Positions 16,923 to 24,314 of a stretch of DNA of 52,330 bases are shown in pieces. How positions within the stretch are numbered: the stretch's first letter is position 1; every line of letters starts with the position of its first letter. The DNA comes from Bacteroidota bacterium. Lineage in GTDB: Bacteria > Bacteroidota > Bacteroidia > Sphingobacteriales > Sphingobacteriaceae. The translations under genes and the position numbers were made by a program. The notes under the pieces are model-generated. The model was not told the origin of the DNA. It made no database searches and worked only from the letters and a program-made list of their open reading frames with translations. The stretch spans positions 1-52,330 of the forward strand of contig JABDFZ010000009.1 in assembly GCA_013286325.1 (NCBI GenBank), in the 5' to 3' direction.

Positions 16923-17132
16923 TTACTTTAAAAATTTGTCGAAAGCTTCCTGGATATCTCTTCGGATATTTTGCGGCAGATCCATGTTACCATAGATCGT
17001 CATTACATACTTATCAGTACTTCCGATGGGGTCAAAAGCAAAAAAACTAAAAATGCGCTTTTTCCCTTTAAAAAAATCAGGGTTATTAGCTTCAATAGCA
17101 CGGATACGGTTCTCAAATTCAGCTACGCCCAT
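16923..17132 (-). CDS. Small hypothetical protein
   Basis: This 69-residue protein reads as helix, strands, helix: FENRIRAIEANNP, then RIFSFFAFDPIG and YVMTIYGNM, then NIRRDIQEAFDKFLK. No signal peptide or cysteines are seen. It stands alone upstream of the penicillin acylase gene on the same strand. I do not recognise the family. Its immediate 5' flank (17140-17197) is duplicated perfectly at 19007-19064, which suggests the copy near the RAYT was derived from this locus. Confidence 0.6.
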   Translation of the reverse strand: MGVAEFENRIRAIEANNPDFFKGKKRIFSFFAFDPIGSTDKYVMTIYGNMDLPQNIRRDIQEAFDKFLK

Positions 17133-17139
17133 AATCTTA

Positions 17140-17197
17140 AGTTTTAAAATATAAACTTACACAAAAGGAACCATCAATCAATGAGAAGCTGGTAAAA
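17140..17197. repeat. 58-bp perfect direct repeat, copy 1
   Basis: This is identical base for base to 19007-19064. It forms the upstream flank of the 69-residue ORF at 16923-17132. The two copies bracket about 1.8 kb that holds the 288-residue ORF and the RAYT unit. Confidence 0.95.
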
Positions 17198-17316
17198 CCA
17201 TTTTTAAATCTTTTTCGACTCCACAATAGTTCTGTCATTCCAGAGAATCCTGAGGCGAAAGCAAGCCACATTATTTAGATTAAGTCCTTATATTAGGAAA
17301 CTAAATCTAAAATCAC

Positions 17317-18183
17317 ATGAACATAATGCACAATCTTGGGACGGTAATTACAGCATTGCTTGCTGTGTTGGGGGGCATTTCAAGTATTATTTCAATTGCA
17401 AACTACATGAATAAATTGAAATCATTTAGCATGAAGGAAATACTTAAGAATCCTTATAAAAGGGTTCTCTTTTCGTCAGTGTTTCTCACTTGTATTTGTG
17501 TGCTTCTATTTTATATTTTCGGGGGATTTGATGTCTCCACCATAAATCATAAGCAACTTATATCAAGCCGTACAAATGCTTCTCCTAAGGCGATAAAACC
17601 CACTTTAGATACTCAAAAAAGAGCATCAGAGCCTATTCGCATGAAAGCAGCCAAAAAGCAAGATGGTTTCCTTAAACCTAAAAAACAAAAAGATACTACG
17701 TATAGTGCTAAAAATTTAGTTACAGCACCAAATTATGGGAATCAACAAGTTGGTGATAATAATACTATGAGCATAACATCTGACATATTTAAAAAACCAA
17801 CTGAGGTAGTACAAAACCAATTAAATAGGAATCTTAAGTCTCTTGTTGAAAAATACGCTCAACATCCATTTGTTTCTATTGAGATTGAGTATGAAACCAT
17901 GAGGGGGAGAGTTGCAACCTCTTTGAGTAATAATTTGGTTAATTATAAAATAGGGTATTACGATCCAAGTAATGAAATGAATAGAGGGTTTACAGAACCC
18001 GTGCTTATAAGAGCGAACTCTTTTAATAAGCAATTTGTAATTGATTTTGTAACATCAATTAATCCTTATTTTACTTCTGAATACAATTATGAATATTCAA
18101 ATGATTATCCTTTAAATATGGTTAAGTTTATAATAGCAGGAAAGCCTACATTTGACCAAAATGGTAGAATAACTATCAATTAG
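17317..18183 (+). CDS. Hypothetical membrane protein with two N-terminal helices and a soluble C-terminal domain
   Basis: This 288-residue protein has helices at about residues 6-28 and 48-68. A lysine/serine/threonine-rich linker follows (about 75-135). A short polar motif (APNYGNQQVGDNNTM) resembles the N/G/Q-rich strings that join membrane anchors to extracytoplasmic domains in many bacterial unknowns. The C-terminal domain of about 130 residues is mixed alpha/beta (PFVSIEIEYETMRGRVA, VLIRANSFNKQFVIDFV). I recognise no family. Base use is more AT-rich than the housekeeping genes. It lies inside the segment bracketed by the 58-bp repeat. Confidence 0.7.
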   Translation: MNIMHNLGTVITALLAVLGGISSIISIANYMNKLKSFSMKEILKNPYKRVLFSSVFLTCICVLLFYIFGGFDVSTINHKQLISSRTNASPKAIKPTLDTQKRASEPIRMKAAKKQDGFLKPKKQKDTTYSAKNLVTAPNYGNQQVGDNNTMSITSDIFKKPTEVVQNQLNRNLKSLVEKYAQHPFVSIEIEYETMRGRVATSLSNNLVNYKIGYYDPSNEMNRGFTEPVLIRANSFNKQFVIDFVTSINPYFTSEYNYEYSNDYPLNMVKFIIAGKPTFDQNGRITIN

Positions 18184-18254
18184 CTTGTTTTTCATCCTCA
18201 CAGGAGCTCATAGAGGCCGATGGACTGTATAAATCAAGATACTCCGTCTCCGCA

Positions 18255-18286
18255 AAACTCCCGTCCCCGCAAACTCCCGTCCCCGC
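18255..18286. repeat. Tandem copies of a 16-base unit at the edge of the RAYT element
   Basis: AAACTCCCGTCCCCGC occurs twice in tandem (18255-18270 and 18271-18286). The second copy is the outer part of the left 44-bp inverted repeat, so this looks like slippage or an extra partial REP end. Confidence 0.85.
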
Positions 18287-18314
18287 AGGGTCTCTCGCAG
18301 AGGACCCTGCGCTG
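18271..18314 (+). repeat. REP element, left inverted repeat of the RAYT unit
   Basis: This 44-base sequence is perfectly reverse-complementary to 18968-19011. Its inner part folds by itself: CGCAGGGTC pairs with GACCCTGCG around a TCTCGCAGAG-type loop (18285-18312), and a CCGTCCCC flank lies outside. Confidence 0.95.
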
Positions 18315-18322
18315 TATGAACA

Positions 18323-18892
18323 TCATCTCCAAAATTCCCTGTAATCGGTAATAGTTATAAGCGGATGTGGTTTATTATCGTGGTAAAAAGCAGCGCTGCT
18401 ATGGGGGTAATCTGTAAATTCCGGGCAAAGGTTCCATTTGCCACTAACCGGATTGCGATGAACGTAGTCCAATTTTTGATAAAGAAAGGGCAATGTATAA
18501 ACAGGCTTAGCATCAAAGGAGGGTTCAAAGACTTTATGTTTTTGACCTTTTGCTATTTCCTTATCGGTACAAGCCACAGAAAGCTTGTTTAAGATATTAT
18601 GCTGCCCCATTTGTGTCAATTGTTCGACAAGGTCGTACGCCATAAAGCGTTTCCCATTAGCTATTATCATATTCAGATTTTTAACCGATTCGGGTAATTG
18701 TAGTATAGCATGTATATGGTTTGGCATCATAACAAATGCTAAGGTTCTGATCTGATATTTGTGGTCAATTATTTTCAGCCAGTTGTATACCATGTGATAC
18801 GAACTGGTGATTTCAAACAATGGAATCCATTTAAAACATGTAAAGGTTATAAACCACGTTTTTTCAGTCAGGTCATGCTGGCTTCTAATCAT
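18323..18892 (-). CDS. REP-associated tyrosine transposase (RAYT, Y1/IS200-like superfamily)
   Basis: This 189-residue protein is full length for the family. The HUH metal-binding motif is HIH at residues 59-61, in VMMPNHIHAIL. The candidate nucleophile is Tyr143, in the QKLDYVHRNPVSGKW block, which matches the conserved Y-x-H-x-NP region of RAYTs. RAYTs are HUH single-strand nucleases thought to cut at and move REP palindromes. The gene sits between two copies of a perfect inverted REP repeat only 8 and 75 bases away, which supports the assignment. No second orf (TnpB) is present. The frame is intact, so activity is possible. Confidence 0.94.
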   Translation of the reverse strand: MIRSQHDLTEKTWFITFTCFKWIPLFEITSSYHMVYNWLKIIDHKYQIRTLAFVMMPNHIHAILQLPESVKNLNMIIANGKRFMAYDLVEQLTQMGQHNILNKLSVACTDKEIAKGQKHKVFEPSFDAKPVYTLPFLYQKLDYVHRNPVSGKWNLCPEFTDYPHSSAAFYHDNKPHPLITITDYREFWR

Positions 18893-18967
18893 GTATAAAT
18901 ATAGGAACTGTTATAATAAAAGAGCACCATAGCTAACAGTTGGTTACTGCACACCATTCAAGGAGTG

Positions 18968-19011
18968 CAGCGCAGGGTCCTCTGCGAGAGACCCTGCGGG
19001 GACGGGAGTTT
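18968..19011 (-). repeat. REP element, right inverted repeat of the RAYT unit
   Basis: This is an exact reverse complement of 18271-18314 over 44 bases, with the same internal hairpin. The unit from end to end is 741 bases. Its outer edge overlaps the first five bases of the second 58-bp repeat. Confidence 0.95.
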
Positions 19012-19064
19012 TAAAATATAAACTTACACAAAAGGAACCATCAATCAATGAGAAGCTGGTAAAA
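19007..19064. repeat. 58-bp perfect direct repeat, copy 2
   Basis: This is identical to 17140-17197. Here it is placed between the right REP end of the RAYT unit and another, degenerate REP palindrome, away from any start codon. Confidence 0.95.
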
Positions 19065-19069
19065 GTCTT

Positions 19070-19097
19070 CGCAGGATCCCTCGCAGACGACCCTGCG
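19070..19097. repeat. Degenerate REP palindrome
   Basis: CGCAGG at the left pairs with CCTGCG at the right around an inner CTCGCAGACGA, so it keeps the shape and most bases of the RAYT-flanking REP core (CGCAGGGTCTCTCGCAGAGG). It lies just past the second 58-bp repeat. Confidence 0.75.
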
Positions 19098-19124
19098 GAG
19101 GCTGGAGAGTTGCTATTATTTATA

Positions 19125-19715
19125 TCATTCTATCTTTGTATTAGGAAATAATTTCCTCAATGTATCTGCTAACCTCAACTTATTAGGGCCCGGGTTTTTA
19201 GGTCGACTAAAGTAATCTATTTCAAAATTTGTAGGATCGTTAATAAAAGGGCTTTTTTTGATTAAAACACTGATATTATTGTTGACTTTTGAAAACCATT
19301 TCAAACTTACATTTGCCTTCGTAAATCCTGAATTTTTATTATTGAATTTATTTATAAAGTCTTGCATATAATCACCAGTATGATATCTAAATAAATAATG
19401 TATACAATCCCCTTCTTTTGAAAAGAAAAACATAGCAAAATACAGCTCTTTTTCGTTTGAATATTTAACAGGGAATTCATATATATACATGGTTCCATAG
19501 TCATTCATTTGTATATCAAGAGTATATCTTTTCATAAGGAGTTTGCCTTTTTTTCCTTGAATATATTTATCTATATCACTATTTTTTTTATTTAATAATT
19601 CTTGACCTTTTAATTGTGAAGAAGTAATGCAACTTATAATAAAAATAATAGCAGCCTTTATGAAAACTCTCTTTAAATTATCATTCTGAGCTATCATGTA
19701 ATGTATCCGTTCCAT
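19125..19715 (-). CDS. Hypothetical secreted protein
   Basis: This 196-residue protein has an N-terminal hydrophobic segment (VFIKAAIIFIISCITSSQLKG, about residues 17-37) that ends like a signal peptide (QLKGQE). The first six residues may be non-coding, since Met7 at 19697 is an equally good start. The mature part is rich in strands, Lys and Asn (YGTMYIYEFPVKYSNEKELYFAMFFF) and AT-rich in codon use. I recognise no family. It sits in a minus-strand series with two other unrecognised secreted proteins. Confidence 0.6.
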   Translation of the reverse strand: MERIHYMIAQNDNLKRVFIKAAIIFIISCITSSQLKGQELLNKKNSDIDKYIQGKKGKLLMKRYTLDIQMNDYGTMYIYEFPVKYSNEKELYFAMFFFSKEGDCIHYLFRYHTGDYMQDFINKFNNKNSGFTKANVSLKWFSKVNNNISVLIKKSPFINDPTNFEIDYFSRPKNPGPNKLRLADTLRKLFPNTKIE

Positions 19716-19805
19716 TTTTTCTTATTAATAAATTACCTCTTTTAATTAACGTTTCAACAATATTAATCTTAATATTTTACTCCCAATAAACCTCGTTTCA
19801 ATAGC

Positions 19806-21176
19806 TTAATTCTTAAACAGAAGTTTCCCCTGGGAATCAAAAACCACAAAAACTTCTTTTCTTACACTATCACCACTGGGCAGCAGTAACCCTGGTTGTA
19901 TGCCAAAGACATCATCATAAAAATAGGCATAAAGCAATAGTTTGCCATCAGGAAGCACAAGCCACTCATCATTCCGTTCCTTTCCAGGCACATATATGGA
20001 TAGGTCTAATAATTGGGTATCATCATAATTAGCAAGCAGTTTGGTTTTATCCATTTGGCTGGCAAACCAATGGTTTTTGTTCGATATCCCATACTTGTTA
20101 AAAAGGTAAATAACACAACCATTTGTATTTTTACAAGCCTTAACCAAAAAATTACCCGAATCGAAGAACGCCTTAACGGTATCTTCCGAAAAACTGATGA
20201 GCTGATTAACCTGCTCCGAATTTTTGATATCTACTATAGCTGTTATCCCTATTTTACCGGAAAATTGCCTGGGCGATAGTTCGAGAGAAAAATCATCGTT
20301 ATAGGGTACGGTTTTTCCGATCTCAAAATACTTTTGTAATAAATTCAGGTTGGTTTCTGACAGTTTTTCAATGTGTTCCCGGGCAAAAATTTCATCAGTA
20401 TATGTCCTTTTTATATAGTCATATACTTTCCCGTAAATCCAATTTCCATTCAGGCGCAGTTTTGCCGAAAATGGATAATCGCCGATCGAAGCCATAAAAA
20501 ACCTGCTTATGGAAGTATCGTAACTTGGTGTGCCATTAATCAGCCATGGCAGCATATAATCAACCTGCCGTTGGGTTTCAATTTTAAGGGTATCGTTATT
20601 TTTATTAATGATATGTATCCCGCAAAATGGTGAATCATCTGTCCAGTAATCTCTTTGCAAAGAGATCTTTGCCCGATCAATCAGTTGCCCGTTATTTAAT
20701 AATTTAAAAAATGTGTCCCGCTGAGGTGTGCCGAATTTCATGTGCAGTTTTTTTAGTGCTGCATAATTAATATTATTCAGAACACTGTCTTTAGAAATAT
20801 AAATGTATTCAGGCTTGAAAACCGGTTTTGTTATCTTAATAGTGTTAAGCAGGGCAACTAGTAGCGTATCGCTTATGTTTTTTACAAATATGCGCTTGTC
20901 TGTATTTAGCGGATTAACCAGGTCGGAGGCTTTTTCTACTTTTTTAAAGTAGATGCCCTCGTATTTTTGCTTTGTTTGATAACATTTCCAGCTGCCATTT
21001 TCAGGGACAATTTCAAAAGTGGTTAAACGACTGGCACCTAACCCCCAGCTTGCATCAATCAGATTTATTTTTCGAATATCCTTTAAATTAACTACGGGCT
21101 GTGCTGTAACCAAATTGGCAGATAGTACAATGAAAAAGACTGTAAAGAAAAAGAGGTGTGGCTTAATAAGTGGCAT
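19806..21176 (-). CDS. Hypothetical secreted protein
   Basis: This 456-residue protein has a clear Sec signal peptide (MPLIKPHLFFFTVFFIVLSANLVTAQ). No lipobox is present, so it is probably periplasmic. The mature part alternates strands and turns. Notable segments are NLKDIRKINLIDASWG, KYFEIGKTVPYNDDFSLELSP and, near the end, EWLVLPDGKLLLYAYFYDDVFG. I see no catalytic signature and recognise no family. Its start is only eight bases after the stop of the upstream 131-residue secreted protein, so the two are likely cotranscribed and may act together. Confidence 0.7.
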   Translation of the reverse strand: MPLIKPHLFFFTVFFIVLSANLVTAQPVVNLKDIRKINLIDASWGLGASRLTTFEIVPENGSWKCYQTKQKYEGIYFKKVEKASDLVNPLNTDKRIFVKNISDTLLVALLNTIKITKPVFKPEYIYISKDSVLNNINYAALKKLHMKFGTPQRDTFFKLLNNGQLIDRAKISLQRDYWTDDSPFCGIHIINKNNDTLKIETQRQVDYMLPWLINGTPSYDTSISRFFMASIGDYPFSAKLRLNGNWIYGKVYDYIKRTYTDEIFAREHIEKLSETNLNLLQKYFEIGKTVPYNDDFSLELSPRQFSGKIGITAIVDIKNSEQVNQLISFSEDTVKAFFDSGNFLVKACKNTNGCVIYLFNKYGISNKNHWFASQMDKTKLLANYDDTQLLDLSIYVPGKERNDEWLVLPDGKLLLYAYFYDDVFGIQPGLLLPSGDSVRKEVFVVFDSQGKLLFKN

Positions 21177-21184
21177 AGTATAAA

Positions 21185-21580
21185 CTAATTCTGGGCAGAT
21201 TTGTCAAAAAAGGTGGTTTCTACAAAACAATTTTTTTTATCAGCAGTAATTTGAACTTTTATAGTTTCCTTAGCATCAATCCAAACGTTATCCTTTATCT
21301 TTTTATATAAATCTTCGGTCATATGCTGAACTACGTCGGGCATATATTCTAAGGGCATAACACTTACCGATTTATAGCAAATATTATCCTTGTAGCTAAA
21401 AATAGTTTGCATGGTTTGTGCGAAAACCAGTGTATCGCAATTATCTCCTGCTAAAAGCTTAAAACTGGGGTTCGACTGTATTATTTTTCGTATTCCATCT
21501 TTTGATTTCCCGATGGTAGTCTGGGCCTGCAGAAACAAAGGCCCGGAGATCGCAATTAAAAGAATTATTAATTTTTTCAT
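21185..21580 (-). CDS. Small hypothetical secreted protein
   Basis: The 131-residue protein has a signal peptide (MKKLIILLIAISGPLFLQAQ). A short domain follows with three cysteines (DNCDTLVF, NICYKSV, KKNCFVE). The segment TTIGKSKDGIRKIIQSNPSF looks like an opening helix, followed by alternating strands. I recognise no family. It is translated immediately ahead of the 456-residue secreted protein with an eight-base gap, which suggests a two-gene unit. Confidence 0.65.
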   Translation of the reverse strand: MKKLIILLIAISGPLFLQAQTTIGKSKDGIRKIIQSNPSFKLLAGDNCDTLVFAQTMQTIFSYKDNICYKSVSVMPLEYMPDVVQHMTEDLYKKIKDNVWIDAKETIKVQITADKKNCFVETTFFDKSAQN

Positions 21581-21597
21581 CCTGATATTTTAAAGAT

Positions 21598-21619
21598 AAA
21601 GCCACTTGTTAGGTGGCTT
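21598..21619 (-). terminator. Possible weak terminator
   Basis: AAGCCAC and GTGGCTT form a 7-bp stem around a 7-base loop, followed on the minus strand by TATCTTT. It would end the transcript of the 76-residue ORF at 21740-21970. Confidence 0.45.
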
Positions 21620-21647
21620 CAATTTATGAATAAGTTTTTGGATTCTT

Positions 21648-21674
21648 GCAGAATCTCTCGCAGAGAACCTGCGG
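21648..21674. repeat. Degenerate REP palindrome
   Basis: GCAGAATCTCTCGCAGAGAA followed by CCTGCGG keeps the core of the RAYT-flanking REP (TCTCTCGCAGAG with outer GCAG/CTGC arms). It lies downstream of the 76-residue ORF. Confidence 0.65.
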
Positions 21675-21739
21675 AAACAGGAAATTTTGTTACCCAAAGC
21701 TTATTGCGCAATAGCTACGACACTTTGCTGTAGCGGGGA

Positions 21740-21970
21740 TTACAAATTAATTGGAACTAACTTAATTGCGATAAGAGCCTCCCCATCACTTAAATGCTGT
21801 TCTGAAACCTCAACACAACTTTCTGATGGAAATTCCCACCTTTCATCAGATGAGTCATATTGGTCCATTCCTGAAAGTTTATAAATATTTCTGCTTATTT
21901 CTTTGGCAGAAACTGGCCTATAAACATTAACTCCCTCATCCAATAATTTTACATATATTATTTTTTCCAT
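21740..21970 (-). CDS. Small acidic hypothetical protein
   Basis: This 76-residue acidic protein has no signal peptide. Segments such as IIYVKLLDEGVNVYRPVSAKEI, spanning the first 25 residues, and a closing strand ALIAIKLVP suggest a small beta-rich domain. The pattern of a short protein beginning with a strand and VNVYRPV resembles small proteins found as stand-alone ORFs in many bacteria. I cannot name the family. Degenerate REP palindromes lie on both sides. Confidence 0.55.
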   Translation of the reverse strand: MEKIIYVKLLDEGVNVYRPVSAKEISRNIYKLSGMDQYDSSDERWEFPSESCVEVSEQHLSDGEALIAIKLVPINL

Positions 21971-22043
21971 ATTAATTAATATTTAAAGCCAGATCATCAG
22001 ACATTAATTATTTCACATGTAGCATAATCTAGAACTATCGTTT

Positions 22044-22074
22044 CTGCAGAGTCTCTCATAGAAGATTCCTGCCG
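22044..22074. repeat. Strongly degenerate REP palindrome
   Basis: CTGCAGAGTCTCTCATAGAA followed by GATTCCTGCCGG resembles the REP core with several changes. It is the outermost member of the cluster. Confidence 0.45.
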
Positions 22075-22132
22075 GAACGGAATTATCCATTACTCGTCCT
22101 CCCTTTAATCCATAAAATCCCTTAATCCCGGT

Positions 22133-23383
22133 TTATTCCAGCAACAACGCATCCTCATCATCTGTAAGGCTTAGCTGTATCACATCGCTTCCGGCTATGC
22201 CTTCAATCGAGCCCTGAATATGGGCTGCATTCAGCAATACTTTTTCCAGTTGTTTTTCGCGGGCTTTCCACAGTTTTTCCATGGCGTCGCGTTCCCTTTG
22301 TATGCTCATGCGCATACTCATAAATCCTTCGCGGATGGCTTTCCATTGTTCGCTGAATTCACTGCTGATCAGGTAATCATATAGTAAATGCATTTTATCG
22401 CCCTTGTTATCCTGAGATTTGGCAAGGTTACTGAGCTTCAATATACCATCCCTTAAAATATAAGCAACAGCCTTTACCTCATCGAAGGAGCAGATCCATA
22501 CACCATCTTTTTCGCCAAAACAATCCATGCCTTTCGGGTAACACTGGCTCACAATAACCGCCACATCAACACCTATGCCGCGCATGTCTTTTTTTAGCTT
22601 TTCAATCCAGTCGGTGCCGAAATCTTTAGTGCGTTTGCTTTCATAAATTATGCGGCCACATTCCTGCCCAAACTGGTTGCGTACAGTTTGCACACAATCG
22701 GCCCCGCGCACGCCCTTGCCAACTTCACTTATCAGATCAAAAGGAAAATGCGTACGCAACAGATCCTCCAGGATCAATTCCTGTGCTTCGCCTTGTAATT
22801 GCATAGAGCCTTGTTCGGCTTTGCGCTTCATTTCATCGGTCAGCTTTTTCTGATCGTCCAGCTTTTTTTCAAGCTCTTTAACTTTTAGCTGGTAGTCGGT
22901 ATCTTTCAGGTTGAATTTTTCAGCCTCCTGCTTGCGGATCTGCTCGGTTAGTTCATTGCGCTGTTCCTGTAGCTTGCGTTGCAGGGCAAGTTCAAGCTCC
23001 TGCTCCTTTTCTGCCAAGGCCTTTTCTTTCTGCAAAAAGTCCAGTTCTTTCTGGCGACTTAGCTTTAATTTTTCGTCTTTTTCAACAACGCTGTTTTGCA
23101 GCAGCAGCATCTGATTCTCAAAATCTGTAGCTATCGATTTACGCAGACTCTGTTCAACGTTGAGTTGCAACTGTTTTTTTTCATCAGCAAGGCGTTGTTC
23201 AAACTGCTGTGCCTGCAGCTTTTCCTTTACGGTAAAATCGTTTTCCTTTTTGCGGTATTCTTCCTCTTTTTGCTGCGTGTACTCCTGCATCTTCACCCGA
23301 AGCTCTTTTTTATATTCTTCGGCCATCACTTCTTCTATCGGGAACCCAAACCCGCAGCTCGGGCATTTAACTTCTGTAGCCAT
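22133..23383 (-). CDS. DUF2130 domain-containing protein
   Basis: This 416-residue cytoplasmic protein begins with a short CPSCGF knuckle (Cys7, Cys10). A long Gln/Glu/Lys-rich coiled coil covers about residues 25-200, and the DUF2130 domain about 200-370. That domain contains HFPFDLISEVGKGVRGADCV, then IIYESKRTKDFGTDWIEKLK. The Asp in GADC and the E-x-K in YESK are spaced as in PD-(D/E)xK nucleases, so a nuclease-like fold is plausible. No methyltransferase or other defence gene is adjacent. Family call is firm, activity is inference. A 7/8 match to the -7 box lies upstream. Confidence 0.9.
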   Translation of the reverse strand: MATEVKCPSCGFGFPIEEVMAEEYKKELRVKMQEYTQQKEEEYRKKENDFTVKEKLQAQQFEQRLADEKKQLQLNVEQSLRKSIATDFENQMLLLQNSVVEKDEKLKLSRQKELDFLQKEKALAEKEQELELALQRKLQEQRNELTEQIRKQEAEKFNLKDTDYQLKVKELEKKLDDQKKLTDEMKRKAEQGSMQLQGEAQELILEDLLRTHFPFDLISEVGKGVRGADCVQTVRNQFGQECGRIIYESKRTKDFGTDWIEKLKKDMRGIGVDVAVIVSQCYPKGMDCFGEKDGVWICSFDEVKAVAYILRDGILKLSNLAKSQDNKGDKMHLLYDYLISSEFSEQWKAIREGFMSMRMSIQRERDAMEKLWKAREKQLEKVLLNAAHIQGSIEGIAGSDVIQLSLTDDEDALLLE

Positions 23384-23705
23384 ATCTTAAAATAGAGTTT
23401 AAAGATAGGCATAACCACTGATTTTTGGCGATCAAATGATTTATTAGAGAGTAGATGAGTTTATTAAAGCGTAAGGAAATATACACACCATGAAATACCT
23501 CAATTAATTAAAAATATCCCATTTGTCATCCTGAACGAAGTGAAGGATCTTATAAAATTGACAAGTCGCCACTATACTTATCCGCGTTTTGCAGAATGTA
23601 GAAGATCCTTCACTTCGTTTAGGATGACAAAATGAGGCACCATAAATGCCGGATTGATTAAAAAATAAAAAAACGGCTTAGGACTAAAGACTCAGTACTA
23701 TTGAC
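23384..23705. repeat. Gene-free spacer with a 30-bp near-perfect inverted repeat
   Basis: The arms at 23522-23551 and 23602-23631 (core GTCATCCTGAACGAAGTGAA) are complementary in 29 of 30 positions and are separated by 50 bases. This motif type is a common dispersed intergenic repeat in related genomes, from general knowledge. The rest of the spacer holds nothing I can assign. The structure may also act as a terminator for the lytic-enzyme genes on the minus strand. Confidence 0.8.
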
Positions 23706-24173
23706 CTATATATCCACATAACTTGTCCCCGGTATAAAAGTACCGGCATTATGCAGGGCCAACAGGTCGCGCCAGTTATGACCGAATTTATTTTCAAAAT
23801 GCGGAGCATCGTAAATACTCGGGGGGAAATCGCCGCCCCATGTCATGCCTTGTGCTTTCATAATGGCAACCACCTTCATCCAGTTTGGCCCTACTATATA
23901 ATCGTTCTTGCCGTTGGTCACCATGGCAAAATCAAAAGCGAGGCCGTAGTTATGATAGCTTTGCCCGGCTGCTGCATTGGTTACAATTTGTCCTGGTGCG
24001 GTGCGGCCTTGTGCGTAAAGTGCATCACTTTCAGCAAAGGTTCGTAATCCCTGTATTACGATTATCTGCACATTGGCAGGCATGGCGGCTTGTGCTTCTG
24101 TCCATGCATCAATAGCTGTCTGGCGTAATTTGGGATGCAATGTGTTTAAGTTGTTTAATGACCTGTTATCCAT
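23706..24173 (-). CDS. M15 family peptidoglycan peptidase (endolysin-like L-Ala-D-Glu or D-Ala-D-Ala peptidase)
   Basis: This 155-residue protein has no signal peptide. It contains the complete M15C/VanY-type site: QGLRTFAESDALYAQGR near 41-57, zinc ligands His74 and Asp81 in SYHNYGLAFDFA, and catalytic Asp122 plus ligand His125 in DAPHFE. Such small single-domain enzymes are typical of phage endolysins and of peptidases encoded next to other lytic enzymes. It cleaves peptide cross-bridges or stems in peptidoglycan. A GH108 muramidase lies 141 bases upstream on the same strand. No holin, spanin or phage structural gene is seen. Confidence 0.92.
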   Translation of the reverse strand: MDNRSLNNLNTLHPKLRQTAIDAWTEAQAAMPANVQIIVIQGLRTFAESDALYAQGRTAPGQIVTNAAAGQSYHNYGLAFDFAMVTNGKNDYIVGPNWMKVVAIMKAQGMTWGGDFPPSIYDAPHFENKFGHNWRDLLALHNAGTFIPGTSYVDI

Positions 24174-24240
24174 ATCAAGTGATTTTATAGGTTTATGATT
24201 TTGGTTGAAATATGTTTATTGCGTAAAATATCTTAGTTTA

Positions 24241-24292
24241 TGTGAGGCTGGTTCCCTTCTCGAGAAGGGCGAGGGGTGTGTTATTCCTCACA
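24241..24292. repeat. Nested palindrome between the two lytic-enzyme genes
   Basis: TGTGAGG (24241-24247) pairs with CCTCACA (24286-24292), and inside is the perfect 16-base palindrome CCCTTCTCGAGAAGGG (24254-24269). It resembles the palindromes in the 27.9-28.1 kb spacer. It could end transcription of the upstream muramidase gene or be a dispersed repeat. Confidence 0.65.
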
Positions 24293-24314
24293 CAATAAAT
24301 AGTACACCAACAGC

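Noticed and set aside
18240..19110. The repeated GC-rich units around the RAYT as a CRISPR array.
   Set aside because: The copies are inverted palindromes, not regularly spaced direct repeats, and there are no unique spacers or cas genes.
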